A stretch of DNA of 64,000 bases from an uncultured Bacilli bacterium (GCA_934090735.1 CAKOJR010000003.1:139698-203697), one strand, 5' to 3'. Counted from the stretch's first letter, positions 28,389 to 37,289 are shown. Numbers and translations are program-made. The notes: a model not told the origin generated them from the sequence alone.

Positions 28389-28832
28389 ATGAAAGTAGCA
28401 ATAGGAACTGACCATAATGGTCCAGCTTTAAAAGAAGAAATTATAAATAATTTAAGTAATATAGCAGAGTTTATTGATTGCAGTCCAGTCAATGATCCTT
28501 TAGATGATTATCCTGATTTTGCATATAAAGTAAGTGAGATGGTTGTTAGTAAGAAGGCTGATTTAGGTATTTTAATATGTGGAACAGGTATTGGAATGGG
28601 TATAGCTGCTAATAAGGTTAAAGGTGTTAGATGTGCCCATGTAACAAATGTAGAAGAGGCTAGACTTAGTAAGATGCATAATAATGCAAATGTGATGGCA
28701 ATAGGAGCAAAGAATCCTGATGTATTAGAGATGGTTAAAACATTTTTAGAAACTAGTTTTAGTAATGAAGAAAGACACATAAGAAGATGTGAAGAGATTA
28801 TAAAAATAGAAAATGGAGAATATAATGTATAA
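28389..28832 (+). CDS. rpiB: Ribose-5-phosphate isomerase B
   Basis: Interconverts ribose 5-phosphate and ribulose 5-phosphate; the family also includes LacAB-type isomerases. The 147 residues show KVAIGTDHNGPALKEEI (start of RpiB; usually SDHAG), the phosphate-binding and catalytic LGILICGTGIGMGIAANKVKG with its Cys, and NNANVMAIGAKNP. GGTGGTGAT is upstream. It overlaps the next small gene by 8 nt. Synteny with mntP/prfA fits the ywl (ywlF) region of Bacillus. Confidence 0.92.
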   Translation: MKVAIGTDHNGPALKEEIINNLSNIAEFIDCSPVNDPLDDYPDFAYKVSEMVVSKKADLGILICGTGIGMGIAANKVKGVRCAHVTNVEEARLSKMHNNANVMAIGAKNPDVLEMVKTFLETSFSNEERHIRRCEEIIKIENGEYNV

Positions 28833-29019
28833 GACAGTAATTTATATTTTATCTGTTTTACTTAGTATATTTATTGTTTCAGGTATTAACTTTAATAATT
28901 TTTTTAAGGCAAATCACGTTTGGGAAGCAAGATGTTTTATAGTTGTAATTAGTTTTATTATGGGATATTTATTTGGAAGTTTTATTATAGAGTTTTTAAG
29001 TATAAGTGCAATTGTATAG
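28825..29019 (+). CDS. DUF1146-family (YwzB-like) small membrane protein
   Basis: A 64-residue protein with two membrane helices (about residues 2-20 and 35-60) separated by the short segment NFNNFFKANHVWEARCF. Helix-1, NLDKFFKK-like loop, and the ending MGYLFGSFIIEFL match DUF1146 (YwzB), a protein of unknown function found near spoIID and murA in Bacillus. I use ATG 28825, which has GGAGA 7 nt upstream; an earlier in-frame ATG at 28813 includes that site. It sits 8 nt before spoIID. Confidence 0.72.
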   Translation: MYKTVIYILSVLLSIFIVSGINFNNFFKANHVWEARCFIVVISFIMGYLFGSFIIEFLSISAIV

Positions 29020-29027
29020 GAGATTTT

Positions 29028-29906
29028 ATGAAAAAACTTTTAATTGTTATTATGTTTTTGATTCCATGCAGTATATGTAGTTTTTTGTTTAAGAGAAAAG
29101 CTACTTTTTTTATTGATAAAAATACTTTTAAAAATACAAAAATTGTATATTTGCAAGATAGAAATTTATATTTAGATATTAATGATTATGTATTTGGAGT
29201 GGTAGCGGCGGAGATGCCAGCTTTATTTAATGATGAAGCTTTAAAAGCACAGGCGGTTGCAGCAAGAAGTTATTTATTAAGTTCTAAAGATAGTGATAAT
29301 TTATATAGTACTAATTTGAATGCTCAGGCTTATTTGGATATTTATGAATTAAAAAAAAGATGGGGTAATGACTTTAATAAGTATTATGAAAAAATAATAA
29401 ATGCAGTAAATGATACTGGTAATGAGGTAATTTATAAGAATGATAATATTATGAAGACATTTTATTTTGCGATGAGTAATGGATATACAGAAAATTCTGT
29501 AGAGGTTTTTGGTACTAATGATATAGAAAGTGTACCATCACTTTTAGAGGTTAATTTAAATAATTATGAGGTTAGTAAGAGTTATAAACTTAATGATATA
29601 TTAAGTAAGTTAGGTGTAAGTTCACTTGATAATTTAATTATTAAAAGAAATAATACTAATCATGTTAGTGAGATGTGCGTTAAAGATAAGTGTTTTAGTG
29701 GAGTTGAGGTTAGAAAATTACTAAATTTAAGATCTACTGATTTTGAGATAAAAATAAATGGGGATGATGTAAACATTACTACTAAGGGTTATGGCCATGG
29801 TGTTGGGATGAGTCAAAATGGGGCTAATTTGCTTGCTAAAGATGGTTATAGTTATAAAGAAATACTTAAGTATTATTATAAAGATATAATTATTAAAGAT
29901 TTTTAG
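29028..29906 (+). CDS. spoIID: SpoIID peptidoglycan lytic transglycosylase
   Basis: SpoIID acts in the mother cell during engulfment, cutting denuded glycan strands in complex with SpoIIM and SpoIIP. The 292 residues begin with an export/anchor helix (KKLLIVIMFLIPCSICSFLF). The SpoIID domain has YVFGVVAAEMPALFNDEALK, whose Glu in AAEMP is the catalytic residue in the family, AQAVAARSYLL, and the C-terminal TTKGYGHGVGMSQNGANLLA. It lacks the fused LytB extension. RBS GGAG. SpoIIQ-like gene follows 46 nt downstream. Confidence 0.93.
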   Translation: MKKLLIVIMFLIPCSICSFLFKRKATFFIDKNTFKNTKIVYLQDRNLYLDINDYVFGVVAAEMPALFNDEALKAQAVAARSYLLSSKDSDNLYSTNLNAQAYLDIYELKKRWGNDFNKYYEKIINAVNDTGNEVIYKNDNIMKTFYFAMSNGYTENSVEVFGTNDIESVPSLLEVNLNNYEVSKSYKLNDILSKLGVSSLDNLIIKRNNTNHVSEMCVKDKCFSGVEVRKLLNLRSTDFEIKINGDDVNITTKGYGHGVGMSQNGANLLAKDGYSYKEILKYYYKDIIIKDF

Positions 29907-29925
29907 TATAAAATAGATTTTTTTA

Positions 29926-29952
29926 CTCACACTTTTATTAGGAAGGTGCGAG
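29926..29952 (+). promoter_or_regulatory. Hairpin that contains the spoIIQ-like ribosome-binding site
   Basis: CTCACAC (29926-29932) pairs with GTGCGAG (29946-29952), with one A-C mismatch, and adjoining T residues pair with AAG. The 3' arm is the Shine-Dalgarno GGAAGGTG and ends at the start codon. Confidence 0.45.
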
Positions 29953-30588
29953 ATGAAAAGATATAAGTTAAAAAGTTCAGTAGTAGTATGTATTTATTTG
30001 TTAAGTGTAGGAGCAATTATTTCAAGTTTGTATTTGACTGCAAAGGTTTTAAAAGCATCAGTTTATAGTAATGATAACTTGTCATATGTTTACCGAAATT
30101 TAATAGATGATACAGTTCCAGTAGTAAGCACGGATGATGGAAAGGTGATTAAACCATTTGGTGGTGAAGAAGTGTCTGTTGTAAAAGGATTCTATGAGAA
30201 GGATGCTGAAAGTAAGGCACAAGAGCAATCTATAATTTATTATCAAAATACTTATATGCCAAATACAGGTGTGCTTTATGGAGCTAAAGAAGAGTTTGAA
30301 GTTTTAGTTGTTGCTGATGGTACTGTTGAAGATGTAGTAGCTGATGAAGTATTAGGTAATGTAGTAACTATTAAACATACAAATAACTTAATTACAAGAT
30401 ATGAAAGTTTAAATGAAGTTAATGTGATGGTTGGTGATACTTTAAAAAAAGGCGATGTTATTGGGACTAGTGGTGAAAATAAGATTGATAGTACTTATAG
30501 TAATATGCTTTTATTTGAAGTAGAACATAATGGAACTTATGCTAATCCAGAAAATATATATGGTATGAATATTAAAGAACTTTCTTAG
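29953..30588 (+). CDS. spoIIQ: SpoIIQ-like protein with degenerate M23 (LytM) domain
   Basis: In Bacillus SpoIIQ is the forespore half of the SpoIIQ-SpoIIIAH channel. The 211 residues have an N-terminal membrane helix (about residues 10-31) and a C-terminal LytM fold (VLVVADGTVEDVVADEVLGN, VVTIKHTNNLITRYESL, GDTLKKGDVIGTSGEN). The metal ligands are missing: the HxxxD position reads NTGVLYG and the HxH position is not conserved, so it should not be an active endopeptidase; the B. subtilis SpoIIQ is also inactive. It directly follows spoIID, as in many sporeformers. Another inactive M23 protein is possible. Confidence 0.78.
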   Translation: MKRYKLKSSVVVCIYLLSVGAIISSLYLTAKVLKASVYSNDNLSYVYRNLIDDTVPVVSTDDGKVIKPFGGEEVSVVKGFYEKDAESKAQEQSIIYYQNTYMPNTGVLYGAKEEFEVLVVADGTVEDVVADEVLGNVVTIKHTNNLITRYESLNEVNVMVGDTLKKGDVIGTSGENKIDSTYSNMLLFEVEHNGTYANPENIYGMNIKELS

Positions 30589-30596
30589 GTGATTTT

Positions 30597-31079
30597 ATTT
30601 ATACTTTTGAGTTTACTGATGAGTATGTTTTAATTTATTCTCATAAAAGTAAGAGGATAATTAAAGAGGAATTGCCAGATAATATTATAGTAAATAACCA
30701 TATATATGATTATGTGAGATTAAAGAGGATTGTATATAATATTACGTCTAAAAATAATTTGGTTAGTAGTTTGTTTAAGGTAAAGTATAATATTTTATAT
30801 TTTGATAAGTTAAAGCCTTGTGAGGTGTATTTATATAATTCTTTGTTTAATTTTATTAGTAATGTAAGTATAAAGTTTATAGATGCATTTTCTTTGTTTG
30901 ATAGTGATACAGTTATTGTTAGTGGAAAGGTGCCATATTATAGGGGAAAGTGGTTTAATAAAAAGCAAGGGGAGTTTACTTTAGTTGGTGCTGGATTTAA
31001 GAGTATAATGGAGAAATATGTAAACTGTAAATTTTATGTTTATGAAAATAGTGAAACAATACTTTATGAAAAGATTTAA
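30597..31079 (+). CDS. Small protein of unknown family, possibly a reduced actin-like (MreB/Mbl) fold
   Basis: An open frame of about 160 codons directly follows the spoIIQ-like stop. AGGTGA at 30587-30592 lies where most genes here have an ATG 4-6 nt further on, but that codon is ATT (30597); the first ordinary candidate is TTG 30672. From ATT the protein reads IYTFEFTDEYVLIYSHKSKR, with later KVKYNILYFDKLKPCEVYLY, SDTVIVSG and GEFTLVGAGFKSIMEKYVNC. The order of strands loosely parallels MreB (ATP-binding start, 'GGG' loop near the end), and mbl/mreBH follows spoIIQ in Bacillus, but it has half the length and no clear nucleotide motifs. Function unknown. Confidence 0.4.
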   Translation: MYTFEFTDEYVLIYSHKSKRIIKEELPDNIIVNNHIYDYVRLKRIVYNITSKNNLVSSLFKVKYNILYFDKLKPCEVYLYNSLFNFISNVSIKFIDAFSLFDSDTVIVSGKVPYYRGKWFNKKQGEFTLVGAGFKSIMEKYVNCKFYVYENSETILYEKI

Positions 31080-31082
31080 GTA

Positions 31083-31110
31083 TTGTTTTTCTTTGGTTTT
31101 AAGATATAAT
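31083..31110 (+). promoter_or_regulatory. Promoter of the pyruvate:ferredoxin oxidoreductase gene
   Basis: -35 TTGTTT at 31083-31088, 16-bp spacer, -10 TATAAT at 31105-31110. Confidence 0.5.
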
Positions 31111-31133
31111 TATTATATAGGAATGGTGATTAT

Positions 31134-34100
31134 ATGAAAGTTGTTGATGGATGTACTGCGTGTGCTAAGATGGCTTATAATTTTAGTGAGCTTAGTTTTA
31201 TTTATCCAATAACACCGTCTAGTCCAATGGCTAGTCAAATAGATTTAATGGGTAGTGAGAACCAAAAGAATGTGTTTGGAGATACGGTAAATGTTATTGA
31301 AATGCAAAGTGAAGCTGGAGCTGCTGGAGCAATGCATGGAGCACTTAATGCGGGAGTTTTAGCTAGTACTTTTACAGCTAGTCAAGGACTTTTATTAATG
31401 ATACCAAATATGTATAAGATGGCAGGGGAGATGCTTCCAGGAGTTATTCATGTTGCGGCGAGAAGTTTGTCTACGCATGCACTTAGTATTTTTGGTGATC
31501 ATCAGGATGTGTATGCAACAAGAACAACAGGCTTTTGTATTTTAGCAAGCACTAATGTGCAGGATGCTTATAATTTAGCAATGGTAGCGCATTTATCGGC
31601 AATTGAGGGAAGTCTTCCATTTTTACATTTCTTTGATGGTTTTAGAACTAGTCATGAATATAATCAAATAGAGCTTATTAGTGATAAAGATATTAAGTCA
31701 ATGATTAATTATGAAAAGGTTAATGAGTTTAGAAATAGAGCACTTAATTCTGGTAAGGCGATTACTAAGGGTACTGCGCAAAATGAGGATATCTATTTTC
31801 AAGTAACCGAAGCTAGAAACAAAGATTATTTAAAGATGCCAGATATAGTTAACTCTTATATGAAGAAACTTAATAAGATTGCAGGAACTAATTATAAACC
31901 ATTTAATTATTATGGTAGTAAGAATGCTAAGAAGGTTATTGTAGCAATGGGATCTGTTTGTGATACTATTAAAAATACAATAGATATGTGTAAAAATGAT
32001 GAGTATGGTTTAATTGAGGTTCATTTATATAGACCTTTTAGTACAGATTATTTAAAGAAAGTATTACCAAAAAGTGTGCGTAAGATTGCTGTTTTAGATA
32101 GAACTAAGGAAAGTGGTAGTGCTGGTGAGCCTTTATATTTAGATGTGTTATCTGCTCTTAGTGATGAAAAGATAAAGATAGTTCATGGAAGATATGGATT
32201 ATCTAGTAAAAATACGACACCAAGTGATATTTATGATGTTTATAAGATGCTTGATACAAAGTTAGTAAATGATTTTGTTATCGGGATAGATGATGATATT
32301 ACTAATTTATCTTTAAAGCATTTTGAGTTTAATTATAAAGAGAATTATAAGGAATTTAAGATATTTGGATTTGGTTCTGATGGACTTGTTAGTGCGTCTA
32401 AAGACATGCTTAAAATACTTGGTGAAAGAAGTTATGTTCAAGGTTATTTTGAGTATGATTCTAAGAAGAGTGGCGGAGTAACTATTTCTCATTTAAGAAC
32501 GAGTAAAAAGTTAATTAAAGCACCTTATTATGTTACGAGTCCTAGTTTAGTTGTAGTTTCTAAAGATGAATATTTTAAGAAGTTTGATTGTTTAGATGGT
32601 TTAGTTATGGGCGGAACTTTGCTTGTTAATACTTATAGGACAGAAGAAGAGTTTAATAAGTTTATACCAAATGAAGTGAAGAAATATTTAATTGATAATA
32701 ATATAAAAGTGTATTTAATTGATGCTGGAATGCTTGCTAGTAAGTATGGTATTTCTGGTAAGATTAGTTTAATTATGGAAAGTGCTATCTTAAAGTTATT
32801 TGGTTTTGATGATTATGAGAAAGTGCTAATTAAGAATGTTAAGAAGCGTTTCTTTACTAAGGGTGAAGATATAGTTAAAGCAAATATTTCATGTATTAAG
32901 GAAAGTAAGTATTATTTAAAAGAGTGTAAGATAGATAGTGCTAGTACTTATGATATGAAGTTTGGCAATACAGTTTTTGATTATATTAATTCTAGAAGAG
33001 GTAATCAGTTAAGTACGCGTGATGTTTATGAGATGCGAGATGGAACTACAAGAGGTGGGACTAGTGCTTTAGAGAAGAGAAGTATGGCTAGTATGGTTCC
33101 TAAGTGGGATAAGAATAGGTGTATTGAATGCGGTATGTGTAATATTGTTTGTCCTCATGCAGTTATTAGACCTTTTGTAATTGATAAGAATGATAAGTAT
33201 GCAAGTGATGCAAAGGATAGCTTAGATAAGAAGAATAAGTTTATTGTGGCAGTAAGTGAGAGGGATTGCACGGCTTGTGGTTTATGTGCTAATATATGTC
33301 CTGTTAAGTGTTTATCTTGGGGAGAAATTGACGATAAAAATCAAAAAAGAGCAGATGATTTATTTAAGAATTATGAAAATGATGTAACAAGTGCGAATAA
33401 TATAAAAGAGGTTTCTTTGAAAAAACCATTATTTGAGTTTTCTGGGGCTTGTGCTGGATGTGGTGAGACACCTTATATTAAGTTATTAACGCAGATTGTT
33501 GGTAAGAGACTTGTTATTGCAAATGCTACTGGATGCTCTAGTATATATGGGGCATCTTGCCCAAGTATGCCATATAATGTTTCTTGGGGTAGTAGTTTAT
33601 TTGAGGACAATGCTGAATATGGTTACGGAATGCTAAGAACTTATGATAAGTTACATGCTAGAGCACTTAAGGAGCTTGAGGGTAATAAGGCGGCTGCTAA
33701 TCTTTATAAGTTTGTTAAGGATAATGAGAATGATTATGAAAAGATTAATGCTGTATTAGATGAAGCTAAGAAGTATGTATCTTCTGATTTGGTTAATTAT
33801 TTAACACCAAAGAGTGTATGGACTATTGGTGGAGATGGCTGGGCTTATGATATAGGTTTTGGCGGTTTAGATCATGTGCTTTCAAGTAATAAAAAGGTTA
33901 GAATTATGGTACTTGATACTGAAGTGTATTCTAATACTGGTGGACAATCTAGTAAGAGTACACATATTGGAGCAGTAGCAGAGTTTGCTGATATGGGTAA
34001 GGATACTTATAAGAAAGATTTATTTAAGATTTGTATGGGGTACCCTAATGTGTATGTTGGTCAGATTAGTTTAGGTGCAAATATGATGCAGGCGATTAAG

Positions 34101-34439
34101 ACTATTAAAGAGGCTGAAGAGCATGATGGACCGTCTATTATTCTTGCTTATAGTCCTTGTATTGAGCAAGGAATTAAAGGCGGTATGGGTAACTCTATTA
34201 ATGAGGAGAAACTTGCTGTAATGTGTGGTTATGTTACACTTATGAGATACTTTGATGGTGAGCTTCATATCGATAGTGTTGAGCCTGATTTTGAGAAGTA
34301 TGATGATTTTTTACGTAATGAGGTAAGATATAATGCGTTAATTTTGAAGGATAAAGAGAAAGCTGATGTGTTATTAGAAAAAAATAAAAACGCTGCAAAA
34401 GAGCGTTATGAATATTATAAAAATTTATTAAATAAATAA
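31134..34439 (+). CDS. nifJ: Pyruvate:ferredoxin (flavodoxin) oxidoreductase
   Basis: Single-chain PFOR (1101 residues) that oxidises pyruvate to acetyl-CoA and CO2 and reduces ferredoxin, a sign of anaerobic fermentation. Domains in order: the pyruvate-binding N-domain (YPITPSSPMASQID, GALNAGVLASTFTASQGLLL), domain II (transketolase C-like, about 260-400), the gamma-like domain (GFGSDGLVSASKDML), a two-cluster ferredoxin domain with CIECGMCNIVCP and CTACGLCANICP (about 663-735), and the TPP-binding domain with GACAGCGETPYIKLL, GGDGWAYDIGFGGLDHVLSS and EVYSNTGGQSSKST. All Fe-S cysteines are present. Monocistronic, with a structured intergenic region after it. Confidence 0.97.
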   Translation: MKVVDGCTACAKMAYNFSELSFIYPITPSSPMASQIDLMGSENQKNVFGDTVNVIEMQSEAGAAGAMHGALNAGVLASTFTASQGLLLMIPNMYKMAGEMLPGVIHVAARSLSTHALSIFGDHQDVYATRTTGFCILASTNVQDAYNLAMVAHLSAIEGSLPFLHFFDGFRTSHEYNQIELISDKDIKSMINYEKVNEFRNRALNSGKAITKGTAQNEDIYFQVTEARNKDYLKMPDIVNSYMKKLNKIAGTNYKPFNYYGSKNAKKVIVAMGSVCDTIKNTIDMCKNDEYGLIEVHLYRPFSTDYLKKVLPKSVRKIAVLDRTKESGSAGEPLYLDVLSALSDEKIKIVHGRYGLSSKNTTPSDIYDVYKMLDTKLVNDFVIGIDDDITNLSLKHFEFNYKENYKEFKIFGFGSDGLVSASKDMLKILGERSYVQGYFEYDSKKSGGVTISHLRTSKKLIKAPYYVTSPSLVVVSKDEYFKKFDCLDGLVMGGTLLVNTYRTEEEFNKFIPNEVKKYLIDNNIKVYLIDAGMLASKYGISGKISLIMESAILKLFGFDDYEKVLIKNVKKRFFTKGEDIVKANISCIKESKYYLKECKIDSASTYDMKFGNTVFDYINSRRGNQLSTRDVYEMRDGTTRGGTSALEKRSMASMVPKWDKNRCIECGMCNIVCPHAVIRPFVIDKNDKYASDAKDSLDKKNKFIVAVSERDCTACGLCANICPVKCLSWGEIDDKNQKRADDLFKNYENDVTSANNIKEVSLKKPLFEFSGACAGCGETPYIKLLTQIVGKRLVIANATGCSSIYGASCPSMPYNVSWGSSLFEDNAEYGYGMLRTYDKLHARALKELEGNKAAANLYKFVKDNENDYEKINAVLDEAKKYVSSDLVNYLTPKSVWTIGGDGWAYDIGFGGLDHVLSSNKKVRIMVLDTEVYSNTGGQSSKSTHIGAVAEFADMGKDTYKKDLFKICMGYPNVYVGQISLGANMMQAIKTIKEAEEHDGPSIILAYSPCIEQGIKGGMGNSINEEKLAVMCGYVTLMRYFDGELHIDSVEPDFEKYDDFLRNEVRYNALILKDKEKADVLLEKNKNAAKERYEYYKNLLNK

Positions 34440-34445
34440 AAAATG

Positions 34446-34468
34446 GAGGCTGCTTAATAAGCAGCCTC
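34446..34468. other. Strong hairpin after the PFOR gene
   Basis: GAGGCTGCTT, loop AAT, AAGCAGCCTC: 10 perfect base pairs. On the plus strand it is followed by A-rich sequence rather than a T run, so it is not a standard terminator for the PFOR gene; on the minus strand CCATTTTTT follows. Confidence 0.6.
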
Positions 34469-34482
34469 AAAGAATAAAAAGG

Positions 34483-34546
34483 GGTTGGCTAGTGTGATAC
34501 TAGCACCAATTCGCCTATAAGTGAATTGGTGATTTATATACTAACC
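34483..34546 (+). ncRNA. Candidate three-way-junction RNA upstream of recG
   Basis: Three helices can form together: P1 GGTT (34483-34486) with AACC (34543-34546), extendable by one G-U pair; P2 GCTAGT with ACTAGC (34488-34504, loop GTGAT); P3 ACCAATTC with GAATTGGT (34505-34530, 10-nt loop GCCTATAAGT). This layout recalls junctional riboswitches, but I recognise no known class. It could be a leader element of recG or an independent RNA. Confidence 0.4.
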
Positions 34547-34605
34547 GAATGAGACACTTTTGTCAAGCGTTTTTAATAAAAAAATAATAAAAGATGGTGA
34601 TTACA

Positions 34606-36582
34606 ATGCTAGAAGATATAAAAGGAATTGGACCTAAAAGTTTACTTGCTTTAAAAGCACTTAATTTATATACAAAAGATGATGTTATTAATTATTTTCC
34701 TTACAGATATAATGTTTATACACCAGTCAAGTTAAGAGAGTGCTGTGAAGGAGATACGTGCACAATTACAGGATATGTTGAGTCTGCAGTTAAAGTATTT
34801 TTTATAAGAAAGAATCTTAATAAATTATCTTTTGCATTTAATACGGGAAGTGAACTAGTAAATGTTACTATCTTTAATAGGGCTTATTTAAAACCAAATA
34901 TTAAAATTAAAAGTTATATATCAGTAATTGGTAAATATAATAGAAAATCTAATTCGTTTATGGCGAGTGATATTAAGCTTACACCAATAACGAAAACGGT
35001 GATTGAGCCAGTTTATCATTTGAATCAAGGGATTAAGAGAAATAATTTTAAAAAATTGATTGATGAGATTTTGGATAATACTGTAGAAATTAAAAGTAAT
35101 GTGCCAGATTATTTAATAGAAAAGTATAATTTTATAAATAAAAAAGAAGCTGTTACTAATGTGCATAAACCTAAAGATATTAACAGTTTGAAAAAAGCAG
35201 ATTTGCATTTAATATATGAAGAGTTATTTACTTTTATGTTAAAGGTAAGTTATTTAAAAGAGAAGAATGCAAGTGATGGCAAATTTAACATTAAGAGTTT
35301 TGATGAAGATAAGGTTAATAATTTTATTAGTAGTTTGCCATTTAACTTAACTGATGGACAAATGCAGGCAGTAAGTGATATTAAGGGTGACTTTTTATCT
35401 AAAAAGAAAATGAATAGATTAATTTTAGGTGATGTTGGTAGTGGTAAGACGATAGTTTCTTTTATTGCACTTTATATGAATATGCTAGCGGGGTATCAAG
35501 GCGTGCTTATGGCACCGACTGAGATATTAGCAGTACAGCATTTTAATAATATGGTAGGTTTATTTGGAGATAAGTTAAATATTCAGTTACTTACAAGTTC
35601 AACTAAAAAAGGTGAAAGAAATAAGATTTTACAGACTTTAAAAAATGGTGAGACTCAAGTTTTAATTGGTACGCATTCTTTACTTAATGATGAACTTGTT
35701 TATAATAATCTTGGGCTTGTTATTACAGATGAGCAACATAGATTTGGTGTTAATCAAAGACAGACTTTACAAGAAAAAGGAAAAGATGTTGACGTGTTAT
35801 ATATGAGTGCAACCCCAATTCCAAGAACACTTGCTTTAACTATTTATGGAGATATGGATATTACGGAGATTAAGACTAAACCTGGTGGCAGAAAAGAAAT
35901 TATTACTAAAATTTTTAAAAACAGTGAACTTAAAAATGTTTTAGAGAAAATGCTAGATGAAATTAAAGCTGGGCATCAAATATACGTTGTAGCTCCTCTT
36001 ATTGATGATGAAGAGGATGAAAAGATGAATGTTAATTCTTTGAAAGATAAGTTTGATGTGGCATTTAATGGAATGATTCCCACGGGCGTATTGCACGGAA
36101 AAATGAAACCTAATCAAAAAGATGAAATTATGAATAGTTTTAAAAATGGTGATACAAAAATATTAATTTCAACAACTGTAATTGAAGTTGGCGTTGACGT
36201 TAAAAATGCGACGATGATGGTTATTTTTAATGCGGAAAGATTTGGCCTTGCTACACTTCACCAGTTAAGAGGTAGAGTTGGGCGTAATGACATGCAAAGT
36301 TATTGTTTTTTGATAAGTGATTATGATGCTGAAAGATTAAAAGTTTTAGAGCAGAGTAATGATGCATTTTACATCAGTGAGCAAGATTTTAAGCTAAGAG
36401 GCGGCGGAGACATTTTTGGAATCAGACAAAGTGGTGAGCAGAGTTTTAAAATTGCAAATTTAAATAGGGATTATAAGATTTTAATGCAGTGTAAAAGTGA
36501 TGCTGAGGAATTTTTGAAGAGTAAGAAGTTAGATGATTATAAAGCACAGAAGGATATTCTCGAAAATTTAACTATTGCTTAG
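34606..36582 (+). CDS. recG: ATP-dependent DNA helicase RecG
   Basis: Remodels stalled forks and Holliday junctions. I start at ATG 34606 (MLEDIKGIGPKSLLALKALN), with GGTGAT 5 nt upstream; another ATG 12 nt earlier would overlap this site. The N-terminal wedge/OB region has FPYRYNVYTPVKLREC. Helicase motifs: GDVGSGKTIVSFIAL (Walker A), APTEILAVQHF (Ia), ITDEQHRFGV (DExH-type box DEQH), MSATPIPRTLALT (III), TVIEVGVDVKNATMMVI (V) and QLRGRVGRND (VI). About 658 residues, normal length. Confidence 0.97.
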   Translation: MLEDIKGIGPKSLLALKALNLYTKDDVINYFPYRYNVYTPVKLRECCEGDTCTITGYVESAVKVFFIRKNLNKLSFAFNTGSELVNVTIFNRAYLKPNIKIKSYISVIGKYNRKSNSFMASDIKLTPITKTVIEPVYHLNQGIKRNNFKKLIDEILDNTVEIKSNVPDYLIEKYNFINKKEAVTNVHKPKDINSLKKADLHLIYEELFTFMLKVSYLKEKNASDGKFNIKSFDEDKVNNFISSLPFNLTDGQMQAVSDIKGDFLSKKKMNRLILGDVGSGKTIVSFIALYMNMLAGYQGVLMAPTEILAVQHFNNMVGLFGDKLNIQLLTSSTKKGERNKILQTLKNGETQVLIGTHSLLNDELVYNNLGLVITDEQHRFGVNQRQTLQEKGKDVDVLYMSATPIPRTLALTIYGDMDITEIKTKPGGRKEIITKIFKNSELKNVLEKMLDEIKAGHQIYVVAPLIDDEEDEKMNVNSLKDKFDVAFNGMIPTGVLHGKMKPNQKDEIMNSFKNGDTKILISTTVIEVGVDVKNATMMVIFNAERFGLATLHQLRGRVGRNDMQSYCFLISDYDAERLKVLEQSNDAFYISEQDFKLRGGGDIFGIRQSGEQSFKIANLNRDYKILMQCKSDAEEFLKSKKLDDYKAQKDILENLTIA

Positions 36583-36618
36583 AATTTTAGAATTGTATAT
36601 AATTATATTGGTGAGGAT

Positions 36619-37221
36619 ATGAATAGAAAAGAATTAAAAGAAAAAGCTAAAGCTATGATTAAAGGTCATGTGTGGGATTTAGTAATACCGTTTGTTATTG
36701 TGTCTTTAATAAATTCTCTTATTGGAACACTTTTTGGAGTAAATAGTGATAATATTTATGTTAGTACAAGTGCACAAATGTTATCAACGATTATTACATT
36801 ACCACTTAGTTTTGGAGCTACTGCTTATGTAATGAAATTTGTTAGAGGCGAAGAATGTGATATTAAAGGAATGTTTCAATATTACAAGATGTTTGGCCCA
36901 ATATTTGGTGTATGGTTTTTAACTTCATTATTTTCAACATTGTGGGCATTACTTCTTATTATTCCTGGTATTATTGCGGCATTAAGTTACTCAATGGTAA
37001 ATTTATTAATGATTGATGGAAATCCGAATCCGATGGATTGCATTAGAAAAAGTAAAGAAATGATGAATGGTTATAAGATGGATTATTTTATGTTAGTTCT
37101 TAGTTTCTTTGGATGGTTGTTACTTGGAATTTTTACTTTAGGAATTTTATATATTTGGCTTGTTCCTTATATGAATGTTACATTTATTTTGTATTACGAA
37201 GAACTTAAAAAAGTTAAATAA
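36619..37221 (+). CDS. DUF975-family membrane protein
   Basis: A 200-residue protein starting MNRKELKEKAKAMIKGHVWD, the characteristic opening of DUF975 (usually RxxlKxxAkxxlkgn.w). It has about four to five hydrophobic segments (VIPFVIVSLINSLIGTLFG, TIITLPLSFGATAYVM, LLLIIPGIIAALSYSMVNLL, YFMLVLSFFGWLLLGIFTLGILYIWLVPY) and the family's D/N-P-x-A-like part NPNPMDCIRKSKEMMNGYK. Function unknown. Short own leader, GGTGAGG RBS. It is followed by a free-standing small RNA gene. Confidence 0.8.
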   Translation: MNRKELKEKAKAMIKGHVWDLVIPFVIVSLINSLIGTLFGVNSDNIYVSTSAQMLSTIITLPLSFGATAYVMKFVRGEECDIKGMFQYYKMFGPIFGVWFLTSLFSTLWALLLIIPGIIAALSYSMVNLLMIDGNPNPMDCIRKSKEMMNGYKMDYFMLVLSFFGWLLLGIFTLGILYIWLVPYMNVTFILYYEELKKVK

Positions 37222-37253
37222 TTTTGTTTTTTGTAAATTATTAAAAATTGTGA

Positions 37254-37282
37254 TTGACAAAGATTAAAAATTCGTTTATGAT
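37254..37282 (+). promoter_or_regulatory. Consensus sigma-A promoter of a small RNA
   Basis: -35 TTGACA at 37254-37259 (perfect), 17-bp spacer, -10 TATGAT at 37277-37282. Transcription would start near 37289-37291. No coding frame follows on this strand before the terminator at 37362. Confidence 0.85.
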
Positions 37283-37289
37283 TATTTTA

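Noticed and set aside
31134..34439. Nitrogen-fixation role for the nifJ-like gene
   Set aside because: The same enzyme serves pyruvate fermentation in anaerobes and there are no other nif genes in the window.
34446..34468. Rho-independent terminator for the PFOR gene
   Set aside because: The stem is strong but followed by A-rich sequence on the coding strand; the T run lies on the other strand.
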